A stretch of 38,107 nucleotides of DNA from GWF2-43-63 sp964559205 (lineage in GTDB: Bacteria > Bacteroidota > Bacteroidia > Bacteroidales > DTU049), in the NCBI GenBank assembly GCA_964559205.1, contig CAZLHV010000009.1, positions 1 to 38,107 of the forward strand. Reading direction: 5' to 3'. The translations under genes and the position numbers were made by a program. Under the pieces are notes generated by a model. It had not been told where the DNA came from and ran no database searches. It saw only the letters and a program-made list of their open reading frames with translations. Positions 9,227-17,597 of the stretch are shown here, one piece after another (position 1 is the first letter of the stretch; every line of letters begins with the position of its first letter).

Positions 9227-9301
9227 ACCAAAATTCAGGCTCACTACCGTGCAGAATGACCCCACTAGCTGATATTTACCCAAGCTGACCCTAAAGAAAA
9301 A

Positions 9302-9332
9302 TTTGCATTTTTTAAATCAATGTATTATCTTG
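9302..9332 (+). promoter_or_regulatory. Possible promoter of the lipoprotein gene
   Basis: TTTG at 9302-9305 is followed 19 bases later by TTATCTTG (9325-9332), which matches TAnnTTTG at six positions counting the free ones. It ends 19 bases before the ATG at 9352, the same distance seen at better-matched promoters in this window. Confidence 0.35.
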
Positions 9333-9351
9333 CACCCCAAATATACCATCC

Positions 9352-10077
9352 ATGAAAGCACTTTTACTTTGTGCAGGCATTTTTGCCATTGTTTTGTCTT
9401 CATGCAAAGATGACAAAACCGAATTTACACCATTCGATCCGGTAAGTTATACCGCAACTCACAGTTCTGATTATCAGAATGCAGGCCTGGGAGAGAATCC
9501 AGGAATTCCTGCAGGCAGGCTTTACTCATTGCCACAGGGAATCGATGTAGTAGGTTATGTTCATGGCAATGCCCCTTCCGTGATGCTTTCGCCAACCTTT
9601 GACAAAGAAAAAAATCCGGGCAGCGTTCCAGTCGACAATCCCGACAAAACCACCTGGGTCAACTACGGCTATGGCTCTCTGGTGAATCTTTATTTCACGC
9701 TTTACAATGCAAATTCATCTTCAGTTACTGTTACTATTCCAAAAGGCACCATTTGTTACGAAGCGAATCATGTTCCTTCCTACCAGCATGGCCTTCTTGT
9801 AAAGAGTGTCGATATTCCTGTACCCGCACAGGACAGTGCAAATGTTCATCTATCGCTCTTTTGCGTGAATGCCCATCATGGAATTGCCAATTCAACCACA
9901 CAGTATAAACTGGGAATTATCACCGTGCATCCCGATATTTTAACGGTATGCAATATTCTCGATGCAAAAAGCTACATTGATCCGGCCAATTATGGCACCA
10001 TCCAGAGCATCATCTGGAAAATCACCGACAACGGCGGTTTTGGTCAGGCCGACATCGATGCCCTGAATGCGATGTAA
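9352..10077 (+). CDS. Lipoprotein of unknown function
   Basis: A 241-residue exported lipoprotein. MKALLLCAGIFAIVLSSC is a type II signal peptide with the lipobox LSSC, so Cys18 would be lipidated; the following KDD is acidic. I do not recognise the mature part. It has a Pro/Gly-rich N-terminal stretch (AGLGENPGIPAGRLYSLPQG) and a beta-rich middle (VNLYFTLYNANSSSVTVTIP) that reads like an immunoglobulin-type sandwich. The C-terminal third has two cysteines (LFCVNAHHG, TVCNILDA). It appears to be a single-gene unit, with a possible promoter before it and a strong terminator 20 bases after its stop. The opposite-facing TonB receptor gene shares the upstream intergenic region, but a functional link is not shown. 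Confidence 0.8.
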   Translation: MKALLLCAGIFAIVLSSCKDDKTEFTPFDPVSYTATHSSDYQNAGLGENPGIPAGRLYSLPQGIDVVGYVHGNAPSVMLSPTFDKEKNPGSVPVDNPDKTTWVNYGYGSLVNLYFTLYNANSSSVTVTIPKGTICYEANHVPSYQHGLLVKSVDIPVPAQDSANVHLSLFCVNAHHGIANSTTQYKLGIITVHPDILTVCNILDAKSYIDPANYGTIQSIIWKITDNGGFGQADIDALNAM

Positions 10078-10096
10078 TTCATTTCATTCAATTCAT

Positions 10097-10132
10097 AATG
10101 CACAATCATCTAATATGGTTGTGCATTTTTTT
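10097..10132 (+). terminator. Rho-independent terminator after the lipoprotein gene
   Basis: A 13-bp stem with one G-U pair (10097-10109 with 10115-10127), a 5-base loop, and a T run at 10126-10132. It starts 20 bases after the lipoprotein stop codon. Between this hairpin and the next one at 10301 lie about 170 bases in which I see no gene. Confidence 0.85.
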
Positions 10133-10300
10133 ATGATGATTGCCAAGGGGTTTTCTGTAGCCCGAAATTCATCTTCTTGTAAGCTGTTACTGGTTGCTTC
10201 GCTTGTGCGTCTTATTTAATTAATGCATTTATTCTCAATATGGCTGCATGAACATCTTATAAGCCTTCTGAATTGCCCTTCGAACAAGAAATGAAAGGGC

Positions 10301-10334
10301 AAAAAAAAGCAGCATCGTTTGTCTGATGCTGCTT
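10301..10334 (-). terminator. Rho-independent terminator of the 183-residue lipoprotein gene
   Basis: A 10-bp perfect stem (10307-10316 with 10325-10334) around an 8-base loop. On the minus strand it is followed by a T run (the A run at 10301-10308), 20 bases beyond the stop codon at 10355. Confidence 0.85.
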
Positions 10335-10354
10335 AAGGGAATTAAAAATTCTGT

Positions 10355-10906
10355 TTATTTCCACTTACGATACTGACGAACCAGACTAACACAATCTTCT
10401 TCGTTGTACTCGTTTACAGTTGTCACAACTTCAAGCTTTTTAACCTTTGGCGACCAGAATACTACATTCATGAATTCCTTGTTGCCAAGAGTTCCGTTGG
10501 TTGACTCAAAGCTTTCGCCATCTACAGACTGGCTGATGCTGAATGCAAGCGGGCTCTTTTTGTCAAACTGATAAAGACGAACTGCATCAAGTGATGCAAA
10601 ATCCATGGTCACTTCTGCGTTGAGCTTGCCATTTTCCTCGTAGAGTCTTTTTTGAATGTTTGAAGCAAGAGGATAGGTTTCTTCGATTTTTGTACCATTA
10701 ATATAATCGTTAATCAACTCATCGAAATCAGCTTCCGACACATCAGTTGAATCATCCATCTGGCTGAAGATGTTGATATAGGTAATGGTTAATTTTCCGG
10801 AATTCTTACCGGTGAGTTCAAACACATATTTCTTTTTCTCCACTGTAAGACATGAACTTACAACGAAAGCCAGAAATGCGATGAAGGCAATTTTGACGAT
10901 TTTCAT
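10355..10906 (-). CDS. Small lipoprotein of unknown function
   Basis: A 183-residue protein with a lipoprotein signal peptide (MKIVKIAFIAFLAFVVSSC, lipobox VSSC, Cys19). The mature part begins LTVEKKKYVFELTGKNSGKL and looks like a small beta-sandwich with an acidic central helix (SEADFDELINDYI). I do not recognise the family. It is flanked by its own -7 promoter element and its own terminator, so it is probably transcribed alone. Codon use looks like that of its neighbours. Confidence 0.8.
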   Translation of the reverse strand: MKIVKIAFIAFLAFVVSSCLTVEKKKYVFELTGKNSGKLTITYINIFSQMDDSTDVSEADFDELINDYINGTKIEETYPLASNIQKRLYEENGKLNAEVTMDFASLDAVRLYQFDKKSPLAFSISQSVDGESFESTNGTLGNKEFMNVVFWSPKVKKLEVVTTVNEYNEEDCVSLVRQYRKWK

Positions 10907-10929
10907 AGTTTTGGATTTGAATTGTTACA

Positions 10930-10937
10930 CAAAAATA
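10930..10937 (-). promoter_or_regulatory. -7 promoter element of the 183-residue lipoprotein gene
   Basis: Minus-strand TATTTTTG, an exact TAnnTTTG match, 23 bases before the ATG at 10906. A partial -33 element (CTTG, 10957-10954 on the minus strand) lies 16 bases upstream. Confidence 0.5.
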
Positions 10938-11045
10938 CAATAAATCTAACGCACAAGATGGGAAAAATGATATTTAATATTTTTTTTCATTATTGAATCA
11001 GCCGGAACAGGACTGTTTGGCGATGAACTGGTGGAAAATAAGGAT

Positions 11046-12047
11046 TTAAGAAGGATCGTTCAGCAGGCGACCCACCATCTCTTCCAACTCTTTGATGTCA
11101 TTGGCTTTTGGAAATATATGCTGATTTAAATCTGCCAGATACATTTGCTCAGTCTGACCTTGTGTTGGCAAAACAACAGCAGTACGTTTAAGCTTAAGAA
11201 GATCCATCAGCAAGCTATAACCGGAATGAGCCACAATGAGTCTGGCTTCGGAAATCAGTCTGGCAAGTGTTTGGTCGTCGGGAGAAGGAAAGAATTGTGC
11301 ATTCAAGTGCGGACATGGCTCAACTCCTGCAACACATGCTGGAATACCCCACTTCTGAAAAACCGGAAGAACTGACTCGGCCAGGTGCTTTCTGTGACGC
11401 TGAGGTCCCGAGGTGATTAGGAGAGCATAACTACCTTTCAACGGGTTTTGATCGAGCGAATCATTGAATCGGCTGAGCCATCCGATATATTTAACCTGAG
11501 CGGGCATTTTTTCAGGATGGGACAATGCTCCTGCCAATCCTGGCGCTTCGGCCAGATCGGGAACCCATATTTCGGTGAAGCAGGAATATTTCCGGTTCAG
11601 ATATCGATACACGAGGTTTTTACTCCATCGAAAACCAGATGGAAGGCGGGGCTCAAGCTGATGGGTCATGAGCACAGAAGGCACATTGACAGAATGAAAT
11701 CCATAGCGGTTATCCGAAATCACCAAATCGATCTGAAACTGCCGAATCAGTTCTTCGCAGGTTTTTCGCTCTCTTCTGGTTCTTTGGGCCAATTTCAAAG
11801 CCAACAGAAACTGCTGAACAGTCCCCATCCCTCTTTTTCCGTAACTGAAATCTGGCAAGCGATCATAAATAATTTTAACAGATGGAAAACGCTGCGACAG
11901 AAAGTCTGCAGCATCACGACCCGCAAAGACAATCACCTCATTTTTGGCATGAATCAAATTGCGAATCACTGGAACACATCGAGCTGCATGTCCCCACCCC
12001 CAATCGAGTGGCGAAACGAGGACCCGTTTTCCGGTAATACCCTGCAC
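11046..12047 (-). CDS. Glycosyltransferase of the GT28/MurG-like fold
   Basis: A 333-residue cytoplasmic protein with two Rossmann-like halves. The N-terminal half opens with KRVLVSPLDWGWGHAARC, where the Gly-His pair after the first strand is typical of GT-B enzymes. The C-terminal half has ALLITSGPQ and then VAHSGYSLLMDLLKLKRTAV and PTQGQTEQ, which correspond to the donor-binding loop of GT28-type enzymes such as MurG. Donor and acceptor are unknown. The start is a GTG at 12047, three bases after the TAA of the upstream TonB receptor gene and in the same frame. The stop upstream allows no earlier start, and the first beta strand needs residues from about 7 on. Translation is therefore probably coupled to the receptor. 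No signal peptide. Confidence 0.8.
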   Translation of the reverse strand: MQGITGKRVLVSPLDWGWGHAARCVPVIRNLIHAKNEVIVFAGRDAADFLSQRFPSVKIIYDRLPDFSYGKRGMGTVQQFLLALKLAQRTRRERKTCEELIRQFQIDLVISDNRYGFHSVNVPSVLMTHQLEPRLPSGFRWSKNLVYRYLNRKYSCFTEIWVPDLAEAPGLAGALSHPEKMPAQVKYIGWLSRFNDSLDQNPLKGSYALLITSGPQRHRKHLAESVLPVFQKWGIPACVAGVEPCPHLNAQFFPSPDDQTLARLISEARLIVAHSGYSLLMDLLKLKRTAVVLPTQGQTEQMYLADLNQHIFPKANDIKELEEMVGRLLNDPS

Positions 12048-12050
12048 GCA

Positions 12051-14381
12051 TTAAACTTTTAATGCCAGTTGCAAAATAAAAGTTCGAGGGGGTTGAATGT
12101 CTCCCGGTCTGATCATATATTCCCTGTTGAGAATATTCTTTGCAGTAAATGAAACATGCACAGATGGATTAATATTCCACCCTATGCGTAAATCAGCCAC
12201 TATAAATCCCTTATTGTTTTTTTCCCTGTATTCTTTCAATCCCGGGAGGATATAAATTGGTTCGCCATACATAATGATGGTATCACCGGTAGGTGAAAAC
12301 AAGGGGTCTTCGAAAGCTTTGTCGATATTAACAATATGACTTTGATATTCGACATTGGCACCAAGGGTCAACTTTTTAATTCCGACCTCAAAATCGACCT
12401 TTGCGCTATGATAGAAGCGGTATTTGAGAATATTGTCGCCGGTGGTCTTCAGTGAATCGTACTGGTTTGCATCGAGGTCAATGGGATTGGTATAGGTGTA
12501 ACCTAACAGCAATGACGCCGGGAGTGACATGAAATTACCCTCGCCAGTGAGAATGACTTCAAATCCCGAAATTTCGGCATTTCTCACATTTTGGGCTTTG
12601 AATCCCACACAATTAAGAAAATAGTTGGGATCGAAAGGATTAGTACTAAAGGTATCGGTCTGATAACCAAACATAAACTCGATCATATTTTCGTATCTTG
12701 TGTAAAATACTGCGGCATCGAAATAGCCAACCCAATCGAAAATACTGAAACCCTGCTTAAAGCCGAGTTCCGAGCTATAACCTGTTTCGGGTTGTAACTC
12801 AGGATTAGGAAAAACCTTAAGAGATCCGGTGCTGGTTGCTGTATATCGCTCAGCAATGGTTGGATATCTGTATCCCATACCGACCGAAGCTCTGACAAAT
12901 GCACGTTCGGAAATGGAATAATTCACACCGGTGCGAAAAACCGGTTTAAATTTCAGCTCATCATCATCGATGCGGTAGCCTTCAATTCTTCCACCCAGAG
13001 ACACATTGAGCCGGTTGAATCGTCGATCGGCCTGACTGAAAAAACCAAGGCTGGAACCAAAATGCTTCAGATCTCCATAGATTTCAGAGACACTTTCATT
13101 ATAAGTACCGGCAATTCCGTTGGTCCATGTAAATGATTTTGAAGGCCATGAGCGCTGATAATTATATTCTGCATAATAAAGATCGTCGAAGTTTGATTGT
13201 TGTGTATTATTCCTGTTTCGGATTCGGTAAAGCCGGGTTTTCAGGCTGTGTCGGGTACTGTCGTTTACCATCCAGATCACAGAAGGATATACGTTTAATG
13301 CACTATTGTTAATTTCCTGCTGATAAGATGGACTGGCACGGTAAACGCCAGAATCTCCATCGAGCCAGAGCAGAAAAATATCGCCGATGCGACGCATAAA
13401 ATTAGCGTTGATGGTGTATGAAAGCCCTTTAACTTTTTTGTCCCGATATCTTAACTGGCCGTTTAAACGATACCTCTCTTCAGTTTCATTTTCACGATAA
13501 CTGTTGTCAGACGACACATGCCCACCGAATGTAATGTCGAATTGTCCCATCTGACGCGAGTGAAAAAACCTTGTGCCGGCATAAATGGGAGAATAGTTTC
13601 CCCACCATTTGATTGCATCTCGTTCAGGGTCATCATACATGCCAAAAAGCGATGTGATTTTGGTCTGCGGTACCAGTCCGGGATACGAAGAACGATAATT
13701 GATTACCCCATTCAATGCCGAAGAACCATATAGAGCGGAGCTTGCACCCTTAATAATTTCCACCTGTTGAACATTTTCGATCGGGACAAAGTCCCATCTG
13801 GCTTCACCCGATGCACCTGTGAGCATTGGAATGTCATCGACAAGAAAAAGCACTCTGCTACCTGCTCCATAACTGTAACCGCTGCCTCCTCTGACCGAGG
13901 GTTGATCGTCCATGATGGTGAGTCCGGGAATTTTCTGAAGTCCTTCTTCAAGCGACAAAAGGTTGTTGTTTTCAATAAAATCGGCTTTCATCACTTCCAT
14001 TGAAACTGTGACATCAGATAGTTTCTGCTCGAACTTGCCTGCACTAACGACCACAGCATCAAGCATGCGGGCTTCTTCGCGCAATTGTACATCCACAATC
14101 TTTTTGTCACCGGCAGTCAGCACAACTTTCTCAATATGTTCTTTGTAACCCACAAAACGAAACGAGATATCGTATTCTCCAGGCGAAAGTTCGGCCGAAT
14201 ACTGTCCATCGGAATTGGTCACCGTGCCATGACCTGCCGAAAAAATGATGGTCACTCCCGGAAGAGTCTGACCATTTTGAGCATCGCGGACGGTGCCCTG
14301 TAACATAGCTTTCTGCGACATGACCATAAATGGGAAAAGCAGAAAAAAGAGAACAGACCAATATAATTTTTTCACAGGCAT
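12051..14381 (-). CDS. TonB-dependent outer-membrane receptor
   Basis: A 776-residue outer-membrane receptor. MPVKKLYWSVLFFLLFPFMV begins the signal peptide. A carboxypeptidase-regulatory-like domain covers about 28-110 (AMLQGTVRDAQNGQTLPGVT). The plug domain covers about 115-230, with LDAVVVSAGKFEQKLSDVTV, PSVRGGSGYSYGAGSRVLFL and the ASSALYGSSALNGVINY signature. The barrel runs to a normal C-terminus (PPRTFILQLALKV). The plug resembles those of siderophore, cobalamin and metal receptors, but the ligand cannot be assigned. It is followed after three bases by the glycosyltransferase gene, probably in one transcript. A TAnnTTTG-like match on the minus strand (TAATTTTG, 14457-14450) lies 68 bases upstream and is a weak promoter candidate. 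Confidence 0.92.
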   Translation of the reverse strand: MPVKKLYWSVLFFLLFPFMVMSQKAMLQGTVRDAQNGQTLPGVTIIFSAGHGTVTNSDGQYSAELSPGEYDISFRFVGYKEHIEKVVLTAGDKKIVDVQLREEARMLDAVVVSAGKFEQKLSDVTVSMEVMKADFIENNNLLSLEEGLQKIPGLTIMDDQPSVRGGSGYSYGAGSRVLFLVDDIPMLTGASGEARWDFVPIENVQQVEIIKGASSALYGSSALNGVINYRSSYPGLVPQTKITSLFGMYDDPERDAIKWWGNYSPIYAGTRFFHSRQMGQFDITFGGHVSSDNSYRENETEERYRLNGQLRYRDKKVKGLSYTINANFMRRIGDIFLLWLDGDSGVYRASPSYQQEINNSALNVYPSVIWMVNDSTRHSLKTRLYRIRNRNNTQQSNFDDLYYAEYNYQRSWPSKSFTWTNGIAGTYNESVSEIYGDLKHFGSSLGFFSQADRRFNRLNVSLGGRIEGYRIDDDELKFKPVFRTGVNYSISERAFVRASVGMGYRYPTIAERYTATSTGSLKVFPNPELQPETGYSSELGFKQGFSIFDWVGYFDAAVFYTRYENMIEFMFGYQTDTFSTNPFDPNYFLNCVGFKAQNVRNAEISGFEVILTGEGNFMSLPASLLLGYTYTNPIDLDANQYDSLKTTGDNILKYRFYHSAKVDFEVGIKKLTLGANVEYQSHIVNIDKAFEDPLFSPTGDTIIMYGEPIYILPGLKEYREKNNKGFIVADLRIGWNINPSVHVSFTAKNILNREYMIRPGDIQPPRTFILQLALKV

Positions 14382-14480
14382 CTGAATTAATTAGACTAAT
14401 TTTGCATGCTCGTCAAATGCACCCTGAAAAATGAGCGTGCATGAATTACCAAAATTAATCATTTCCGGAAATTTGCAAAA

Positions 14481-15593
14481 TTGAATAAGAATTTAACATA
14501 TCTGATTGCGCTTAAGGCCATTCCGCAAATTGGAGATGTCATTGCCCGAAGATTAATTTCAGCAGCTGGAAATGACGCATCGTTGATTTTCAGTGCCCAT
14601 AAAGAAGAATTAAGCCGCTGGCCGGGTGTCCCTGCCCGGACAGCATCACTGATTATCAAACACAGGGAAAAAGCGTTGGAAAAAGCTGCCGAGGAAATCG
14701 AATTTGCGGAAAAACATCACATTGAGTGCTATGGATATTATGACGAATTATATCCTTCGAGACTAAAGCATTGCTTCGATGCCCCCTTGTTATTATTTTA
14801 CAAAGGCACTGCCCCACTGGAATCAATGCGAATGACAGCGATTGTTGGCACCAGAAAATCGACAGTTTATGGTCGGAAAATGACCGAGCAGCTGGTGGGA
14901 GGGTTGTCGGTCGAAGGCATGACCATTGTAAGTGGACTCGCATATGGCATTGATACAGTAGCTCATTCTAGTGCACTTGAACATCAAATTCCCACCATCG
15001 GGGTATTGGGTCATGGTTTTCGTTTTATGTACCCTGAAGAGAACAAGCCACTGGCTGCCAGGATGTTGCAGGCAGGAGGCCTTTTAACAGAGTTTCTTTC
15101 GACAGAGCCTCCCGACAAAGTGAATTTTCCCATCCGCAACAGAATTATTGCCGGATTATCGGATGCCGTGGTGGTGATTGAAGCTCAAAGCAAGGGCGGA
15201 GCACTTATCACAGCCGAAATGGCCAATTCATATTCGCGCGATGTGTTCACATTCCCGGGTCGGGCAGACGACATGCGGTCAAGGGGCTGCAACTGGCTCA
15301 TCAGAACCAACCGGGCCACCCTGATTGAATCGGCCGAGCATCTGAAATTTTTCATGAACTGGACTGGCGCCGATCAATGCGATGTCCGACAAACCCGTCT
15401 AGAGGTTTTACTGAACGAAGATGCAAAAAAGGTGTATGATTTTCTGCTCGAGCATGGCGAAAAGTGTATCGATGAGATTTGCGGCCAATTATCGCTTACC
15501 ATCAACACCGCAGCGATGGTACTTCTTGAGCTTGAATTTCAGGGAATTGTGGTGGCATTGCCCGGAAAAAGGTATCAGTTGAAACATCTTTGA
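14481..15593 (+). CDS. dprA: DNA processing protein DprA
   Basis: A 370-residue homologue of DprA (Smf), which binds incoming single-stranded DNA during natural transformation and loads RecA. The N-terminal ~80 residues form a helix-hairpin-helix/SAM-like region (LIALKAIPQIGDVIARRLIS). The Rossmann-fold core shows TAIVGTRKSTVYGRKM, IVSGLAYGIDTVAHSSAL, PIRNRIIAGLSDAVVVIEA and FTFPGRADDMRSRGCNWLI, all family signatures. A C-terminal winged-helix domain follows (residues ~305-370). The start is a TTG at 14481; no in-frame ATG lies between it and the upstream stop, and the sequence from residue 3 on matches the family. It diverges from the TonB receptor gene. TAATTTTG on the plus strand at 14397-14404 is a possible -7 element but is 76 bases away. 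Confidence 0.95.
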   Translation: MNKNLTYLIALKAIPQIGDVIARRLISAAGNDASLIFSAHKEELSRWPGVPARTASLIIKHREKALEKAAEEIEFAEKHHIECYGYYDELYPSRLKHCFDAPLLLFYKGTAPLESMRMTAIVGTRKSTVYGRKMTEQLVGGLSVEGMTIVSGLAYGIDTVAHSSALEHQIPTIGVLGHGFRFMYPEENKPLAARMLQAGGLLTEFLSTEPPDKVNFPIRNRIIAGLSDAVVVIEAQSKGGALITAEMANSYSRDVFTFPGRADDMRSRGCNWLIRTNRATLIESAEHLKFFMNWTGADQCDVRQTRLEVLLNEDAKKVYDFLLEHGEKCIDEICGQLSLTINTAAMVLLELEFQGIVVALPGKRYQLKHL

Positions 15594-15687
15594 TCAAACG
15601 GAAAAGTTTTTATTCAAGTATCCGGTTAAATTTTTCAAAAACCATATGAGAATCACTCTTATATGTGAAAAAGTGTATACTTTTATC

Positions 15688-15702
15688 AAACCAAACCAAA
15701 CC
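15688..15702 (+). repeat. Short tandem repeat (AAACC)3 in the leader
   Basis: Three perfect AAACC units lie immediately before the ATG at 15705. Such a repeat could change leader length by slippage, but three copies are few and no function is shown. Confidence 0.5.
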
Positions 15703-15704
15703 CC

Positions 15705-17552
15705 ATGAAGAAATACTTACTGTTTTTCGTTTTTCTGACTGCCCTTGTGATGCAAGGAAGAGCACAGATCATCATCAATGAGAGTTTTGACACGTATACC
15801 GCTGGGTCAAAATTAGCCCAGCAGGCGGGTGCCCCATGGACCACATGGAGTTCAGCTCCCGGAGGCACTGAGGATCCGAACGTGTCGAGTACTCAATCAT
15901 CGAGCCCATCCAATTCGGTTTATATTGGGACTTCGGCCAACGATCTCGTGGTTGATTTCGGCGATAAAACCACCGGGCGCTACAAAATTTCGTTCGAAGT
16001 GTTTGTTGAAACTGGAAAAGTTGGATATTTCAACATTTTAAATGATTTTGCGGGCACCAATAGTGTCTGGGCGATGCAAGCTTATCTTCGCACCAACGGT
16101 TACATCAGCGCCGATGCCGGAGCTGCCAAAGTGGATTCACTGCCATATACTATTAATGCATGGAACGACATCGTATTTATTGTAGACATTGACGATGATT
16201 TTGCGACCATGTATGTGAATGGAACTGAACTCGTCAGTTGGACCTTTAGTGGTGGTTCATTTGGAACCGGAAGCACTCATAAGCTTGATGCCATGAATTT
16301 CTATGGCTGGGTTGACGGCACAACTCAACCTGGCATGTATATCGACAACTTCCTTTTCGAACAGGTAACTGTTCCTGAAGCGCCTATCAACCTTACCGCA
16401 GTACTCACGGGCGGCGACGTGGCTTTAAACTGGACCGCTCCATCGGGAACACCCGACGGATACACCATAGTCAGAAACACAGTGGTCATTGCCAGTGGTC
16501 TATCATCAACAACCTACGATGACAACGGACTGTATCCCATGGCTTACAATTATGCTGCAAAAGCTCATTATGACGGGCTAGGCTATTCGCATTCTTCAAA
16601 TGACACCACCGTGACAGTAGCGGGAGCGATTGCCCGAAATTTGGTACTGTTTGAGTACACCACATCAGTCATGTGTTATTATTGTCCCGGTGCTGCACTT
16701 GGTGCTCTTGACCTCGTGAGCAATGGAAAACAGGTTGCTATAATCAAATATCATAATGACTGGCAAGGAGCTGATCCATATACGATTCCTGAAGGAGAGG
16801 CCCGCGGTGGCACTTATTATTCGAATTATGTTACTGGTAATCCAACCGCTATTGCCGATGGCACGATTGCAATGGTTGGAGGAAATCATACTACAAGTCT
16901 TTATCCAAACTATCTTACGATGTACAATACCCGAATGGCAAAGAGCTCCATTCATGACATCGACATGGAGATTGTTAAAACCGGAACAGACTCTTATACA
17001 GCCACCATCACTGTAGTTCAAACCAACAACTATTATCCTTCAAATCTTTATCTAAGAACAGCTCTTACAGAGTCAGAAATTGCCTATTCCTGGCAGGGTC
17101 AAACTGAACTGCATTATGTTTGTCGTGACATGTATCCTGACGATGACGGATATGCACTTGACTTCTCGTCTGACGATACCCTTGTTTTCAACGTGAATTT
17201 TTCAACTGCAGGTTTTGTGGCTGATAATTGCGAATTTGTAGCTTTTGTTCAATGCGATGCCAATCAGGATGTCACTCAGGCGGCCATGGTCGATATTGCA
17301 ACGGTTGCTGGAATTCAGGAACAACCTGTTTCTACCTGGAATATTTATCCAAATCCTGCTCACGATCAGATTTCCATTTCTGGTATGGAGAAAGCACGCT
17401 ATGAAATCGTGACTATCAATGGGCAGCTTGTGATGACGGGTATGATTGAAAATGGTTTTGAAACCATCAACACCAGCAGTCTCAAACAAGGAAGCTACTT
17501 TGTTCGCATCGTCGGCAACGAAGTTGTTGTAAAACCCCTTGTGATTGAATAA
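15705..17552 (+). CDS. T9SS cargo with concanavalin-like, fibronectin III and Omp28-like domains
   Basis: A 615-residue secreted protein. Residues 1-20 are a signal peptide (MKKYLLFFVFLTALVMQGRA). Residues ~25-220 read as a LamG/concanavalin-type beta-sandwich (INESFDTYTAGSKLAQQAGA; YIDNFLFEQV near its end). Residues ~225-305 are a fibronectin III domain (APINLTAVLTGGDVALNWTA). From about 310 to 530 there is an Omp28-like, thioredoxin-related domain with LVLFEYTTSVMCYYCPGAAL, so a CxxC pair at Cys324 and Cys327, and GNPTAIADGT in the place of the conserved cis-Pro region. The C-terminus is a T9SS type A sorting domain (WNIYPNPAHDQISISG, YFVRIVGNE). It is probably displayed on the cell surface; whether the CxxC is redox active is not known. 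The gene ends with its own terminator. Confidence 0.85.
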   Translation: MKKYLLFFVFLTALVMQGRAQIIINESFDTYTAGSKLAQQAGAPWTTWSSAPGGTEDPNVSSTQSSSPSNSVYIGTSANDLVVDFGDKTTGRYKISFEVFVETGKVGYFNILNDFAGTNSVWAMQAYLRTNGYISADAGAAKVDSLPYTINAWNDIVFIVDIDDDFATMYVNGTELVSWTFSGGSFGTGSTHKLDAMNFYGWVDGTTQPGMYIDNFLFEQVTVPEAPINLTAVLTGGDVALNWTAPSGTPDGYTIVRNTVVIASGLSSTTYDDNGLYPMAYNYAAKAHYDGLGYSHSSNDTTVTVAGAIARNLVLFEYTTSVMCYYCPGAALGALDLVSNGKQVAIIKYHNDWQGADPYTIPEGEARGGTYYSNYVTGNPTAIADGTIAMVGGNHTTSLYPNYLTMYNTRMAKSSIHDIDMEIVKTGTDSYTATITVVQTNNYYPSNLYLRTALTESEIAYSWQGQTELHYVCRDMYPDDDGYALDFSSDDTLVFNVNFSTAGFVADNCEFVAFVQCDANQDVTQAAMVDIATVAGIQEQPVSTWNIYPNPAHDQISISGMEKARYEIVTINGQLVMTGMIENGFETINTSSLKQGSYFVRIVGNEVVVKPLVIE

Positions 17553-17569
17553 CATTCCAATGATCACGA

Positions 17570-17597
17570 AAAGCCATCCTTCGGGGTGGCTTTTTTT
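17570..17597 (+). terminator. Rho-independent terminator with UUCG tetraloop
   Basis: A 10-bp stem (17570-17579 with 17584-17593, one G-U pair) closed by a C(UUCG)G tetraloop, with the T run continuing to 17597. It ends the T9SS cargo gene. Its T run overlaps the stop codon of mnmA, which comes from the other strand; on that strand the T-tract is weak. Confidence 0.88.

Noticed and set aside
12048..12053. Receptor and glycosyltransferase as one gene split by a nonsense codon
   Set aside because: The receptor ends with a normal barrel C-terminus and the transferase begins with its first beta strand; both are complete, so they are neighbours in the same frame by spacing only.
11448..12062. Plus-strand frame of 204 codons opposite the glycosyltransferase
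   Set aside because: Antisense to a gene with clear GT-B features; its sequence is rich in Trp, Cys and His as expected of a shadow frame.
15670..15685. Palindrome around GTATAC before the T9SS cargo gene
   Set aside because: Only the central six bases are self-complementary; the flanks do not pair.
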